Source: UBA668 sp040081465 (GTDB taxonomy: Bacteria; Actinomycetota; Acidimicrobiia; Acidimicrobiales; Ilumatobacteraceae). From it: a DNA stretch of 64,000 nucleotides. How positions within the stretch are numbered: the first letter of the stretch is position 1; every line of letters starts with the position of its first letter. Below are positions 1-7,762 of the stretch, in pieces. Location of the stretch: positions 124,001-188,000 of the forward strand of contig JBEBGL010000001.1 of the NCBI GenBank assembly GCA_040081465.1. The letters are read 5' to 3'. The translations under genes and the position numbers were made by a program. The notes beneath the pieces are model-generated. The model ran no database searches. It saw only the letters and a list, made by a program, of their open reading frames with translations, and was not told where the DNA came from.

Positions 1-258
1 TTGCTCGTCGTGCGCGCGGCAATGAAACCGCTGTCGACGCTGAACCGTCCGACGTTGAAGACCGTCGACGTCGTCACTAAGGAGGCGACGGTCAGCTTCA
101 AAGAACGCACCGACGTCACCGCGGTTCCTGCCGCCGGTGTCGTCGGCGAAACGATGGTGGCGTTGGTGCTCGCTACCGAGGCCTTGCGCAAATTCGGCGG
201 CGACAGCGTTGCCGAGTTCGTGCGCAATGCAACCACGTTCAAGGCCACGCTTCCTTGA
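1..258 (+). CDS. aroC: Chorismate synthase, C-terminal fragment (cut by window start)
   Basis: Only the last 85 residues are present; the gene begins before the window. Chorismate synthase converts EPSP to chorismate, the last common step of aromatic amino acid synthesis, using reduced FMN. The visible part has the family's C-terminal features: a KPLSTL-type segment, ERTDV, and a long AVPAAGVVGETMVA helix followed by KFGGDS. The stop codon overlaps the TTG start of aroK, and aroK and aroB follow, which fits the standard aroC-aroK-aroB cluster. Nothing upstream can be judged. Confidence 0.93.
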   Translation: MLVVRAAMKPLSTLNRPTLKTVDVVTKEATVSFKERTDVTAVPAAGVVGETMVALVLATEALRKFGGDSVAEFVRNATTFKATLP

Positions 259-776
259 TCCCGACCGACCAGCACCTCGTGCTCGTCGGCATGATGGCTG
301 TCGGCAAGACGACAGTCGCGCGCATCGCCGCCGAACGGCTCGGCCGACCCGTGTTCGATACTGACGAGATGATCGAACACAGCGCTGGCCGCTCAGTGCG
401 CGAGATCTTCGCCGACGATGGCGAACAGACATTTCGATCGTTGGAAACCGAGATGTTGCGTATTGCCCTAGCGAGCTACGAGCCAGCGGTGATCGCTGCG
501 GCCGGGGGAGCCGTGCTGAACGCCGAGAACCGCGAAGCGCTGAGCCTTGCGGACGCGCGCGTTGTGTGGCTGCGCGCCGAAACGGCAACGTTGCTTGCAC
601 GCATCACGGCTGGCGTTGCGGCAACAGGTCACCGGCCACTGCTCGACGACGACCCAGCGGGTACCTTGCAGCGCATGTTCGATGAGCGTGAGGCCCTTTA
701 CAGAGAGGTCGCCGACTTGATCGTGGTCGTCGACGAGCGCTCTATTGATGAGGTTGTTGCGGCGGTATTGCAATGA
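255..776 (+). CDS. aroK: Shikimate kinase
   Basis: Phosphorylates shikimate at the 3-hydroxyl using ATP, in the cytoplasm. The 173-aa length is normal for the family. A P-loop GMMAVGKTT lies at residues 12-20, a DTD magnesium/substrate motif at 35-37, an AAGGAV segment near 85 in place of the usual GGG loop, and a TGHRPLL lid region. The start is a TTG whose TTGA overlaps the aroC stop, implying translational coupling. Downstream it overlaps aroB by four bases (ATGA). The family assignment is secure. Confidence 0.95.
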   Translation: MIPTDQHLVLVGMMAVGKTTVARIAAERLGRPVFDTDEMIEHSAGRSVREIFADDGEQTFRSLETEMLRIALASYEPAVIAAAGGAVLNAENREALSLADARVVWLRAETATLLARITAGVAATGHRPLLDDDPAGTLQRMFDEREALYREVADLIVVVDERSIDEVVAAVLQ

Positions 777-1798
777 TCACCGTCTCCGTGCCGCTTGGCG
801 CGCGCTCGTACGACGTGTTGGTCGGTCACGGCGCTCGCGCGGAACTGGCTGCGCTGCTTCCGAAGTCGGCGCGACGGGCGGCCGTCGTGACACAAAGCGG
901 TATCCCGTTGGACATCGACCCAGGGCTGCCATTCGAGCGTTTCGAGATTGGCCACGGTGAGGAACACAAGACCATGCAGACGATCGAGTCGTTGTGTCGA
1001 GGTTTCGCCGGCATGGGCCTAACGCGCAACGACGTCGTAGTGAGCGTCGGCGGCGGCATGGTCAGTGATGTCGCCGGGTTCGCCGCCGCGTCGTGGCATC
1101 GCGGTGTCGCAGTAGTGCACGTGAGTACGACATTGCTCGGCATGGTCGACGCAGCCATCGGCGGCAAGACCGGCGTCAATCTGCCAAGCATCGACGCTGT
1201 CGGCGGCAAGAACCTGGTCGGTGCCTACTGGCAACCATCCGGAGTGATCTGCGACCTGGATGCACTCAGCACACTTCCACCGCGCGAACTTCGGTGCGGT
1301 CGTGGTGAGATGGCGAAGTATCACTTCCTCACCGGCGACAACCTGCTGGCGATGGGCGAAGCGGAACGGATTGCGCGCTGCGTGCAGATCAAAGCCGACG
1401 TTGTCGCCGACGATGAACGTGAGGGCGGCCGCCGAGCGTTGTTGAACTACGGCCACACGCTTGCGCACGCGTTGGAAATTGAAACCAACTACTCAATTGC
1501 GCACGGCGAAGCAGTTGCAGTCGGGCTGGTTTATGCCGCACACCTTGCCAAGCGCTTGGGCCGCATCGACGACAGTCGCGTGCAACAGCACTACGAGGTT
1601 GTCAACGGCGCTTACGAACTTGCGACGGCGTTGCCAGCCGGCGTGTCGCGTGAACACCTTGTGGCGCTGATGGGTCTCGACAAGAAGAAGCTCGGCGATG
1701 GGTTGACCTTCGTCCTCGACGGACCCGCCGGCGTCGAAGTCGTCGCAGGAGTTTCGAGCGCGGATGCACTCGCGGCACTGGACGAGCTGTCGGAGTGA
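773..1798 (+). CDS. aroB: 3-dehydroquinate synthase
   Basis: Catalyses the NAD- and metal-dependent cyclisation of DAHP to 3-dehydroquinate, the second shikimate step. The 341-residue protein has the NAD-binding SVGGGMVSDVAGF motif at 91-103, GGKTGVN at 130-136, and the three zinc ligands at Glu179 (GEMAKY), His228 (NYGHTLAHALE) and His244 (AHGEAVAVG). It overlaps aroK by four bases, and its TGA overlaps the GTG of the following acetyltransferase. All catalytic elements look intact. Confidence 0.96.
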   Translation: MITVSVPLGARSYDVLVGHGARAELAALLPKSARRAAVVTQSGIPLDIDPGLPFERFEIGHGEEHKTMQTIESLCRGFAGMGLTRNDVVVSVGGGMVSDVAGFAAASWHRGVAVVHVSTTLLGMVDAAIGGKTGVNLPSIDAVGGKNLVGAYWQPSGVICDLDALSTLPPRELRCGRGEMAKYHFLTGDNLLAMGEAERIARCVQIKADVVADDEREGGRRALLNYGHTLAHALEIETNYSIAHGEAVAVGLVYAAHLAKRLGRIDDSRVQQHYEVVNGAYELATALPAGVSREHLVALMGLDKKKLGDGLTFVLDGPAGVEVVAGVSSADALAALDELSE

Positions 1799-2355
1799 CG
1801 CCCGAGATTCGAACTGAGCGATTGCTGCTTCGTCGATGGCGCGAGGCCGACAAGGCGCCATATGCGCAGCTCAACGCCGATCCGGAAGTAATGCGACACT
1901 TCCCATCGACCCTTACTCGCGACCAGAGCGACCAGATGGTCGATCGCATGACTGCAGCATGGGACGCCAACTCGTTTGGGTTGTGGGCTGTCGAGCGCCT
2001 GGACACCGGAGCATTCATTGGCTTCGTCGGCCTCGCCGCGCCGAACTGGCAAGCGGAGTTCACCCCGTGCGTCGAGGTCGGTTGGCGGCTCGCCGCGGCG
2101 CATTGGGGCCAGGGATTCGCACCAGAGGCCGCGCGGGCGGCGCTTGCGTTTGGTTTCGAAAACGTCGATCTCCCGAACGACGAGATTGTCAGCTTCACGA
2201 CCAAGCAGAACGTGAAGTCGCAGCGCGTGATGCAGAAGATTGGCCTTCATCTCGATCCGACGCGCGAGTTCGATCATCCGATGACACCGGGGTGGGTTGA
2301 GCAGCGGCACGTGTTCTATTGCATTGATCGATCCCAGTGGCAGGCGGCGCAATGA
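1795..2355 (+). CDS. GNAT-family N-acetyltransferase (RimJ/RimL-like)
   Basis: A 186-aa GNAT protein of the RimJ/RimL type. It starts RTERLLLRRWREAD, has the acetyl-CoA loop region GWRLAAAHWGQGFAPEA near residues 96-112, and ends with the family's N-x-x-SQRVMQKIGL element. Substrate cannot be deduced; relatives acetylate ribosomal protein N-termini or small molecules. The GTG start overlaps the aroB stop, so it is probably co-translated with the shikimate genes. It interrupts the usual aroB-aroQ adjacency and looks like a lineage-specific insertion. Confidence 0.85.
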   Translation: MTPEIRTERLLLRRWREADKAPYAQLNADPEVMRHFPSTLTRDQSDQMVDRMTAAWDANSFGLWAVERLDTGAFIGFVGLAAPNWQAEFTPCVEVGWRLAAAHWGQGFAPEAARAALAFGFENVDLPNDEIVSFTTKQNVKSQRVMQKIGLHLDPTREFDHPMTPGWVEQRHVFYCIDRSQWQAAQ

Positions 2356-2394
2356 AGTCGAGCGCAGCCACAGTCCGCATGGCACGATAGAGCC

Positions 2395-2832
2395 GTGGCG
2401 ATGATCCTGCTGTTGCACGGCGCGAATCTGAATCTGCTGGGCGAACGCGAGCCAGAGATCTACGGCTCAGCGAACCTTGCCGACTACGTGGCTGCGACCA
2501 CCGCCGCAGCAAAGGCGCTTGGGCACACGGTCGAATCGTTTCAGAGCAACCACGAGGGTGAGTTGATCGATGCCATTCACGGTGCACGCGCGCGGGCCGC
2601 GGCCATCATCATCAACCCTGGCGCGTTCACGCATTACGCCTGGGCCATCCACGACGCGCTTGCGGCCTTTGGTGGCCCGGTTGTCGAGGTGCACATCTCG
2701 AACCCGAATGCTCGCGAGCCGTGGCGGCACACGAGCGTCATCGCGCCAGTCGCGGTTGGTTCGATTGCTGGTCTCGGAATGCATGGTTACGAGCTTGCCG
2801 TGGCAGCCGTGTCGCGACTGCTTGCGCAATGA
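2395..2832 (+). CDS. aroQ: 3-dehydroquinate dehydratase, type II
   Basis: Dehydrates 3-dehydroquinate to 3-dehydroshikimate. The 145-residue length and motifs are those of the type II (dodecameric) enzyme: HGANLNLLG at 8-16, catalytic Arg18 and Tyr23 in EREPEIYG, SNHEGELID at 51-58, NPGAFTHYA near 74-82, and the catalytic His100 in VHISN. Translation may begin at GTG 2395 or at ATG 2401 two codons later. The stop overlaps the ATG of the peptidase gene that follows. Confidence 0.95.
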   Translation: MAMILLLHGANLNLLGEREPEIYGSANLADYVAATTAAAKALGHTVESFQSNHEGELIDAIHGARARAAAIIINPGAFTHYAWAIHDALAAFGGPVVEVHISNPNAREPWRHTSVIAPVAVGSIAGLGMHGYELAVAAVSRLLAQ

Positions 2833-3935
2833 CAATCGCCGATCGCGCTCAACGCGTACGCCGTCGACTCGCTTCGACGACGAAGGCAGATGCGTTATTG
2901 GTCAGCGACATCAGCAACATTCGCTGGCTGACCGGCTTCACCGGATCGAATGGTTGGGTCGTCCTTGATGCGGATGGTCTGACATTCATCACCGATGGTC
3001 GCTACGGCCAACAAGCCGCTCGCCAAATGGAGGCCGCTGGTGTACACGGGGAGGTGCTGGTCGGTGCCACTTCGCCGCTAGTCACGGATCACATCGCGAA
3101 GAGTTGCGATCGATTTGACCGCGTCGCGTTCGAAGCGGCGCACGTCACCTTCGCGCAGCACGCCCAATATGTGAAGTCGATCAAGAGCGAGCTTGTGCCC
3201 GCGACCGGCATCGTCGAGGCCGAACGGCGCGTCAAGGACGCCGACGAGATCGAGAAGATGGCGGAAGCGTGTCGCATCGCCGATCAGGCGCTCGCCGAGG
3301 TCGCGCCGACGCTGGCCGACGGCGTCACCGAAGCGGAGGTGCGCAACCGACTTGAAATGCGGATGCGCGAGTTGGGCGCCATCGGGCCGAGCTACGAGAC
3401 CATCGTCGCCACCGGACCGATCAATGCGGCTTTGCCACACCATCGTCCGACATCGACGCTGATCGAGCCTGGTCACACCGTGATCATCGATGTCGGCGCG
3501 CTGGTCGACGGCTATCACAGCGACATGACCCGGACTTACTTCATCGGCGAACCGACTTCGCTGCAGCAGGAGTTGTACGACGTTGTGCTTGCGGCGCAGC
3601 GCGCTGGCGTGGCTGCAGTTGCCGCGGGTATTAGCACCAAAGAACTCGACAATGTCTGTCGGCGAGTCATCGAGGAAGCTGGCTACGGCGATTGGTTTAC
3701 GCACGGCACCGGTCATGGGGTTGGCCTGCTGATTCATGAAGACCCATTTATCAACCGGGCGGGCGACACGATTTTGCAGGTCGGCGACGTAGTGACCGTC
3801 GAGCCAGGCGTCTACCATGAAGGTTTCGGCGGCATTCGTATCGAAGACTTGGTGGTCGTCACCAGCGATGGATGCCGAGTACTTACTAACTCTCCTAAGG
3901 ATTCCCCGTGCCTGCCATCACCACCAACGATCTAA
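2829..3935 (+). CDS. pepP: M24-family Xaa-Pro aminopeptidase/dipeptidase
   Basis: Metallopeptidase predicted to cleave peptide bonds next to proline. The 368-residue protein has an N-terminal creatinase-like domain (DISNIRWLTGFTGSNG) and a C-terminal pita-bread domain with all five metal ligands: Asp221, Asp232, His296, Glu325 and Glu339. I chose ATG 2829 because it overlaps the aroQ stop; the frame stays open farther upstream, but only inside aroQ. The 3' end overlaps efp by 28 bases. Whether it is an aminopeptidase (PepP) or a dipeptidase (PepQ) cannot be settled here. Confidence 0.9.
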   Translation: MTIADRAQRVRRRLASTTKADALLVSDISNIRWLTGFTGSNGWVVLDADGLTFITDGRYGQQAARQMEAAGVHGEVLVGATSPLVTDHIAKSCDRFDRVAFEAAHVTFAQHAQYVKSIKSELVPATGIVEAERRVKDADEIEKMAEACRIADQALAEVAPTLADGVTEAEVRNRLEMRMRELGAIGPSYETIVATGPINAALPHHRPTSTLIEPGHTVIIDVGALVDGYHSDMTRTYFIGEPTSLQQELYDVVLAAQRAGVAAVAAGISTKELDNVCRRVIEEAGYGDWFTHGTGHGVGLLIHEDPFINRAGDTILQVGDVVTVEPGVYHEGFGGIRIEDLVVVTSDGCRVLTNSPKDSPCLPSPPTI

Positions 3936-4471
3936 AGAACGGCATCACCCTCGAGCTCGACAAGGTCTTGTTTCAGGTAGTCGAGTTCCAGCACGTCAAG
4001 CCGGGCAAAGGTGGCGCCTTTGTGCGCACCAAGATTCGGAATCTGCGTACCGGCGCCGTCATTGATCGCACGTTCAACGCTGGTATCCGCGTCGAGCAGG
4101 CAGTGCTCGAGAAGAAGGACATGCAGTTCCTCTACCGCGATGGCGACGACTACGTGTTCATGGACTTGGAGTCGTACGACCAGCAGAACGTTGCGCCGGT
4201 AGCACTCGGTGATGCAGCCGACTACATGGTCGAGAACTCAGTGGCGATCATCGCTTTCCACAACGGCGAGATCGTCACCGTCGAGATTCCAGCTGCGGTC
4301 GAACTGACTATCGCCCAGACCGACCCCGGCATTCAGGGCGATCGCGTCAGCGGTGCTCGCAAGCCCGCAACGCTAGAGACCGACAAGGTGATTCAGGTTC
4401 CGCTGTTCATCAACCCTGGCGACAAGGTCAAGGTCGACACGCGCACCGGCGAATACATCACGCGGGTCTGA
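3908..4471 (+). CDS. efp: Translation elongation factor P
   Basis: EF-P relieves ribosomes stalled on consecutive prolines. The 187-aa protein has the three beta-barrel domains of the family. The domain I loop tip reads KPGKGGAF with Lys34 at the modifiable position; no lysine-modifying enzymes (EpmA/EpmB) are in the window. The C-terminal GDKVKVDTRTGEY motif is present. The start is GTG 3908 with AAGGA upstream, inside the 3' end of the proline peptidase gene, suggesting coupling between the two. nusB follows four bases after the stop. Confidence 0.96.
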   Translation: MPAITTNDLKNGITLELDKVLFQVVEFQHVKPGKGGAFVRTKIRNLRTGAVIDRTFNAGIRVEQAVLEKKDMQFLYRDGDDYVFMDLESYDQQNVAPVALGDAADYMVENSVAIIAFHNGEIVTVEIPAAVELTIAQTDPGIQGDRVSGARKPATLETDKVIQVPLFINPGDKVKVDTRTGEYITRV

Positions 4472-4475
4472 GCTC

Positions 4476-4925
4476 ATGGCCCAGCGCGGTCGCCGCGGTG
4501 CTCGCTCGGCGGGCAGCATTCGCAATCCCGACGATCGCACCGACGCCCGCGAGCGCGCACTCATCTTGTTGTACGAAGCCGAGTCGAAGGATGTTCCTCC
4601 GCACGAGGTGCTCGCGACACAGGTGCTACCAACCGACGAACTGACCCGCGTGTTGGTCGAGGGTGTCGAGGCCAATCAGCAGCGACTCGATACCTCGATT
4701 GCAGCGCACGCGAAGGGCTGGACGCTGGCGCGCATGCCCGCCATCGATCGCAATGTGTTGCGTATCGCCGGTTTCGAGTTGCTCTGTCTGCCCGAGGTTC
4801 CAGTTGCAGTGGTCCTCGACGAAGCGGTGGAACTAGCGAAGCGCTTCAGCACCGACGATTCTGGTCGCTTCGTGAACGGAGTGCTGTCGGCGCTCGCGCT
4901 TGAATTGCGAAGTGACAATGACTGA
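4476..4925 (+). CDS. nusB: Transcription antitermination protein NusB
   Basis: Binds boxA RNA with NusE (S10) in rRNA antitermination complexes, which fits the boxA elements seen in the rRNA operon of this window. The 149-residue protein has the helical NusB fold signature: RDARERALILLYEAE near the N-terminus, then DRNVLRIAGFELL and VAVVLDEAVELAKRFS followed by RFVNGVLSAL. A basic N-terminal extension (RGRRGARSAGS) precedes the domain. It sits directly after efp, as in many actinobacteria. Confidence 0.94.
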   Translation: MAQRGRRGARSAGSIRNPDDRTDARERALILLYEAESKDVPPHEVLATQVLPTDELTRVLVEGVEANQQRLDTSIAAHAKGWTLARMPAIDRNVLRIAGFELLCLPEVPVAVVLDEAVELAKRFSTDDSGRFVNGVLSALALELRSDND

Positions 4926-6531
4926 GGTTGTTGTAGTGGCTGCCGAACCTGCGACTGAGACCACGCCCAACTGGTTGGTCGCGCGCGGTCGTGCGATCAC
5001 TGACTACGTCGGCTCGATGCATCCGGCCGCGGTCCTAGTCGGCCTCGGTGTCATTTTGTTCTCTCTTGTCTTTGGTTCGTTGGGCGTCATGAACCAACGC
5101 AACTTCGGAACCTGGTCGTACGACATGGGTATCTACGACCAGGGCTTTTGGTTGGTGTCGCGCGGCGAGCAATTCATGTCCGTGCGCGGCATGAACTTCT
5201 GGGGGCATCACTTCAACGTGATCGCCTTCGCGTTCGCCCCCGCTTACTGGTTGGGCGCTGGGCCAGAGTTCTTGTACGTCGTGCAAGCAATCGCGCTCGC
5301 GTTGGGTGCGGTGCCTACGTATCTAATCGCTCGCGACAAGTTGAAGAGTCCGTGGATGGGCCTGCTGTTCGCGGTCGTGTACCTGATGTACGCGCCGGTG
5401 CAATGGATCAGTTGGGCGATGTTCCACCCGGAAGCGTTGGTGATTGCGCCCTTCCTGTTCGCATGGTGGTTCGGAACGAAAGAACGCTGGGGCTGGTTCT
5501 TCGCGATGGTGCTCTTGGCGCTTAGTACTCGAGAAGACGTCGCGCTGGCGGTGGTGATGCTCGGCTTCGTGCTCGCGATCTATCTGCGCCGTGCACCCGA
5601 CTACCGCCGCGTTCTGCAGCGCTGCGGCGCGACAGTGGTTATTGCCGGTGTCTGGTACGTGGTCGCAACCAAGCTGGTGCTGCCGTACTTCAACGACGGC
5701 AAGGAACCGTTCTACATCACGTACTTCTACGGGAACTACGGCGATAACACGACAGAGATCATCAAGACGATCATCACCCACCCAAATCGCGTCGTGCACG
5801 ATGCAGTGCAGCACGACCGAATTGTCTTTTATAAGCAGATGTCGTGGCCTGTGGGCTGGGTTTATCTCGCCAACCCACTCGGGCTGCTGATGGCGCTGCC
5901 GCAATTGCTCGCCAGCGTGATTGGGCTCAGTCCGTACGCCCGCATGATTCGTTACCAATACACGTCCGTGATGATCGCGCCGATGATCATCGCCTCGATT
6001 CACGGGGCGCATACGCTGCTGCGCCACAAGGTCATGCGGACCCTGTTGCCGATCTGGCTGCTGCTGTGCAGTTTCACGTCCAACGTTGCATGGTCACCCT
6101 CGCCGCTCGGCGAAGACGCCAACTACTTCGTATGGAGCCGCGACCATCCGCGCCACGACTCGCTGCGCAAGGCGCTGACCTACATTCCTGACGATGCTTC
6201 GGTGACAGCGAGCTATCAACTGCTTCCGCACCTGTCGCATCGGCGCGAGATCTACGATTGGCCGAATCCGTTCTGGGCCAGCGTGTGGGGCAACGACGAC
6301 TGCGACTACCTACCCGACCCGCGCTCGGTGGAATACGTCGCCCTCGACTTCACCCAGATCGGCGGCAACAATCAGATGTTGTTCGACAACATGCGCAAGC
6401 CGGGCGGGCCCTTCGAGGTGGTGTTCGAGGACCAGAACGTCATCGTGTTGCATCGCATCGGGACTAGCGCCGAGGTCGACGTGCAACCGCAGGCCGAATC
6501 CTGCGCCATCCTCGCTGCCCGTCACGCATAG
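4918..6531 (+). CDS. DUF2079 family polytopic membrane protein
   Basis: A 537-residue integral membrane protein with about nine to ten hydrophobic segments. It carries DUF2079 hallmarks: a periplasmic YDMGIYDQGFW motif after the first helix, then GHHFNVIAFAFAP, AMFHPEALVIAPF and an acidic STREDVAL site. The family resembles GT-C glycosyltransferases, but no biochemical role is established. Start options are ATG 4918 (overlapping the nusB stop, chosen), GTG 4912 or TTG 4900. The location between nusB and carA is not part of the usual conserved order, so it is probably an insertion in the cluster. Confidence 0.82.
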   Translation: MTEVVVVAAEPATETTPNWLVARGRAITDYVGSMHPAAVLVGLGVILFSLVFGSLGVMNQRNFGTWSYDMGIYDQGFWLVSRGEQFMSVRGMNFWGHHFNVIAFAFAPAYWLGAGPEFLYVVQAIALALGAVPTYLIARDKLKSPWMGLLFAVVYLMYAPVQWISWAMFHPEALVIAPFLFAWWFGTKERWGWFFAMVLLALSTREDVALAVVMLGFVLAIYLRRAPDYRRVLQRCGATVVIAGVWYVVATKLVLPYFNDGKEPFYITYFYGNYGDNTTEIIKTIITHPNRVVHDAVQHDRIVFYKQMSWPVGWVYLANPLGLLMALPQLLASVIGLSPYARMIRYQYTSVMIAPMIIASIHGAHTLLRHKVMRTLLPIWLLLCSFTSNVAWSPSPLGEDANYFVWSRDHPRHDSLRKALTYIPDDASVTASYQLLPHLSHRREIYDWPNPFWASVWGNDDCDYLPDPRSVEYVALDFTQIGGNNQMLFDNMRKPGGPFEVVFEDQNVIVLHRIGTSAEVDVQPQAESCAILAARHA

Positions 6532-6589
6532 GGCGGGTTCCGGAGCTATCACCCGGCGGCTTTGGGCCTGACGGCTACAGTCCTCATCC

Positions 6590-6624
6590 GACCGTGAAAT
6601 GAGTCCCGTGAGGCTCATACGGTC
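6590..6624 (+). promoter_or_regulatory. PyrR-binding RNA hairpin in the carA leader
   Basis: A stem-loop directly in front of the carA Shine-Dalgarno. The lower stem is GACCGT (6590-6595) with ACGGTC (6619-6624), there is a 5'-side purine bulge GAA (6596-6598), and the upper stem is ATGAG (6599-6603) with CTCAT (6614-6618). Bases 6602-6615 (AGTCCCGTGAGGCT) match the known PyrR-binding consensus ARUCCNGNGAGGYU at all 14 positions. The AGGA Shine-Dalgarno at 6625-6628 abuts the hairpin, which suggests translational repression by PyrR plus UMP, as in mycobacteria. No terminator is visible between hairpin and start codon. Confidence 0.85.
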
Positions 6625-6636
6625 AGGACAACGTTG

Positions 6637-7758
6637 ATGGTTCAGCACGAACATGCAAGAGGGCAGCAGCCCGCGAGACACGCCGCGCTTGTGCTCGCCG
6701 ACGGCAGCGTGTTTGAAGGCGAACTGATTGGAAGCGAGTTGCCCGCCGCGAGTGCCGGCATCGCTAGCGGCGAAGTCGTGTTCAACACCGTGATGTCGGG
6801 TTATCAGGAAGTTCTCACCGATCCGAGCTACGCGGGCCAGATCGTCACCTTCACTTATCCGCACATTGGTAACTACGGAACCAACGAGTTCGATCGCGAG
6901 GCCGAGCGACCCTTCTGTCGTGGCGTGATCGTGCGCGACATGGCGCGCCGCCCAAGCAACTATCGCTCGGAAGCCTCGCTCGACGTGATGCTGCGTCGCT
7001 TCGGTCTGTGCGGTATCGCGGGTATCGATACGCGCCGACTCACGCGCATCCTGCGCGACACCGGCGCGATGCCAGGCGCTTTCGGCACCGCGGCCGAGGT
7101 CGACCTGTTGGCCGCGGCACGCGCCGAGCCAGGCACCGACGGGATCGATCTTGTCGCTGCGGTCACGACCAGCGAGCGTTATGTCGTCGCTTCGCAAGCA
7201 GCACGGCGCATCGTCGCGTTTGACTTTGGAATCAAATCGACGATGCTGCGTCATCTCGGCGAACTGGGAACTGTGGAAGTCGTGCCGGCATCGACGACCG
7301 CGGCTGATGTGCTGGAACTCAGGCCAGACGGCGTGTTCCTCAGCAACGGGCCTGGCGATCCGGCCATGGTTGGCTACGCGGTCGACACCATTCGCGAGTT
7401 GTTGGGGCAGGTTCCAATCTTTGGCATCTGCCTCGGCCATCAATTGCTGTCTCGCGCCATTGGCGGCGAGACGTTCAAGCTTCCGTTCGGGCACCACGGT
7501 GGCAACCATCCTGTGCGTCACGAGGCAACTGGTCGCGTCGAGATCACTAGCCAGAATCACAACTTCTGCGTCGACCCTGCGAGCCTGAACGGCAAGGCCG
7601 ATGTCACGCACCTCAATCTGTACGACAACACCAACGAGGGCATGCGGGTGATCGGTGCTCCGGCGTTCAGCGTGCAGTATCACCCTGAAGCCGGCCCTGG
7701 CCCGCACGACAGCAGGTACCTGTTCAACGCGTTCGCCGAACTGATGGATGCGAGCTGA
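6637..7758 (+). CDS. carA: Carbamoyl-phosphate synthase, small (glutamine amidotransferase) subunit
   Basis: Hydrolyses glutamine and feeds ammonia to CarB for carbamoyl phosphate, used for pyrimidines and arginine. The 373-residue protein has the CarA N-terminal domain (LVLADGSVFEGE; MSGYQEVLTDPSYAGQI) and a class I amidotransferase domain with the nucleophile in FGICLGHQLL and the His-Glu pair in YHPEAGPGP. Translation could start at TTG 6634 or ATG 6637; both sit close to the AGGA at 6625-6628. It is the first gene behind the PyrR site and is followed at once by carB. Confidence 0.95.
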   Translation: MVQHEHARGQQPARHAALVLADGSVFEGELIGSELPAASAGIASGEVVFNTVMSGYQEVLTDPSYAGQIVTFTYPHIGNYGTNEFDREAERPFCRGVIVRDMARRPSNYRSEASLDVMLRRFGLCGIAGIDTRRLTRILRDTGAMPGAFGTAAEVDLLAAARAEPGTDGIDLVAAVTTSERYVVASQAARRIVAFDFGIKSTMLRHLGELGTVEVVPASTTAADVLELRPDGVFLSNGPGDPAMVGYAVDTIRELLGQVPIFGICLGHQLLSRAIGGETFKLPFGHHGGNHPVRHEATGRVEITSQNHNFCVDPASLNGKADVTHLNLYDNTNEGMRVIGAPAFSVQYHPEAGPGPHDSRYLFNAFAELMDAS

Positions 7759-7762
7759 CCTC

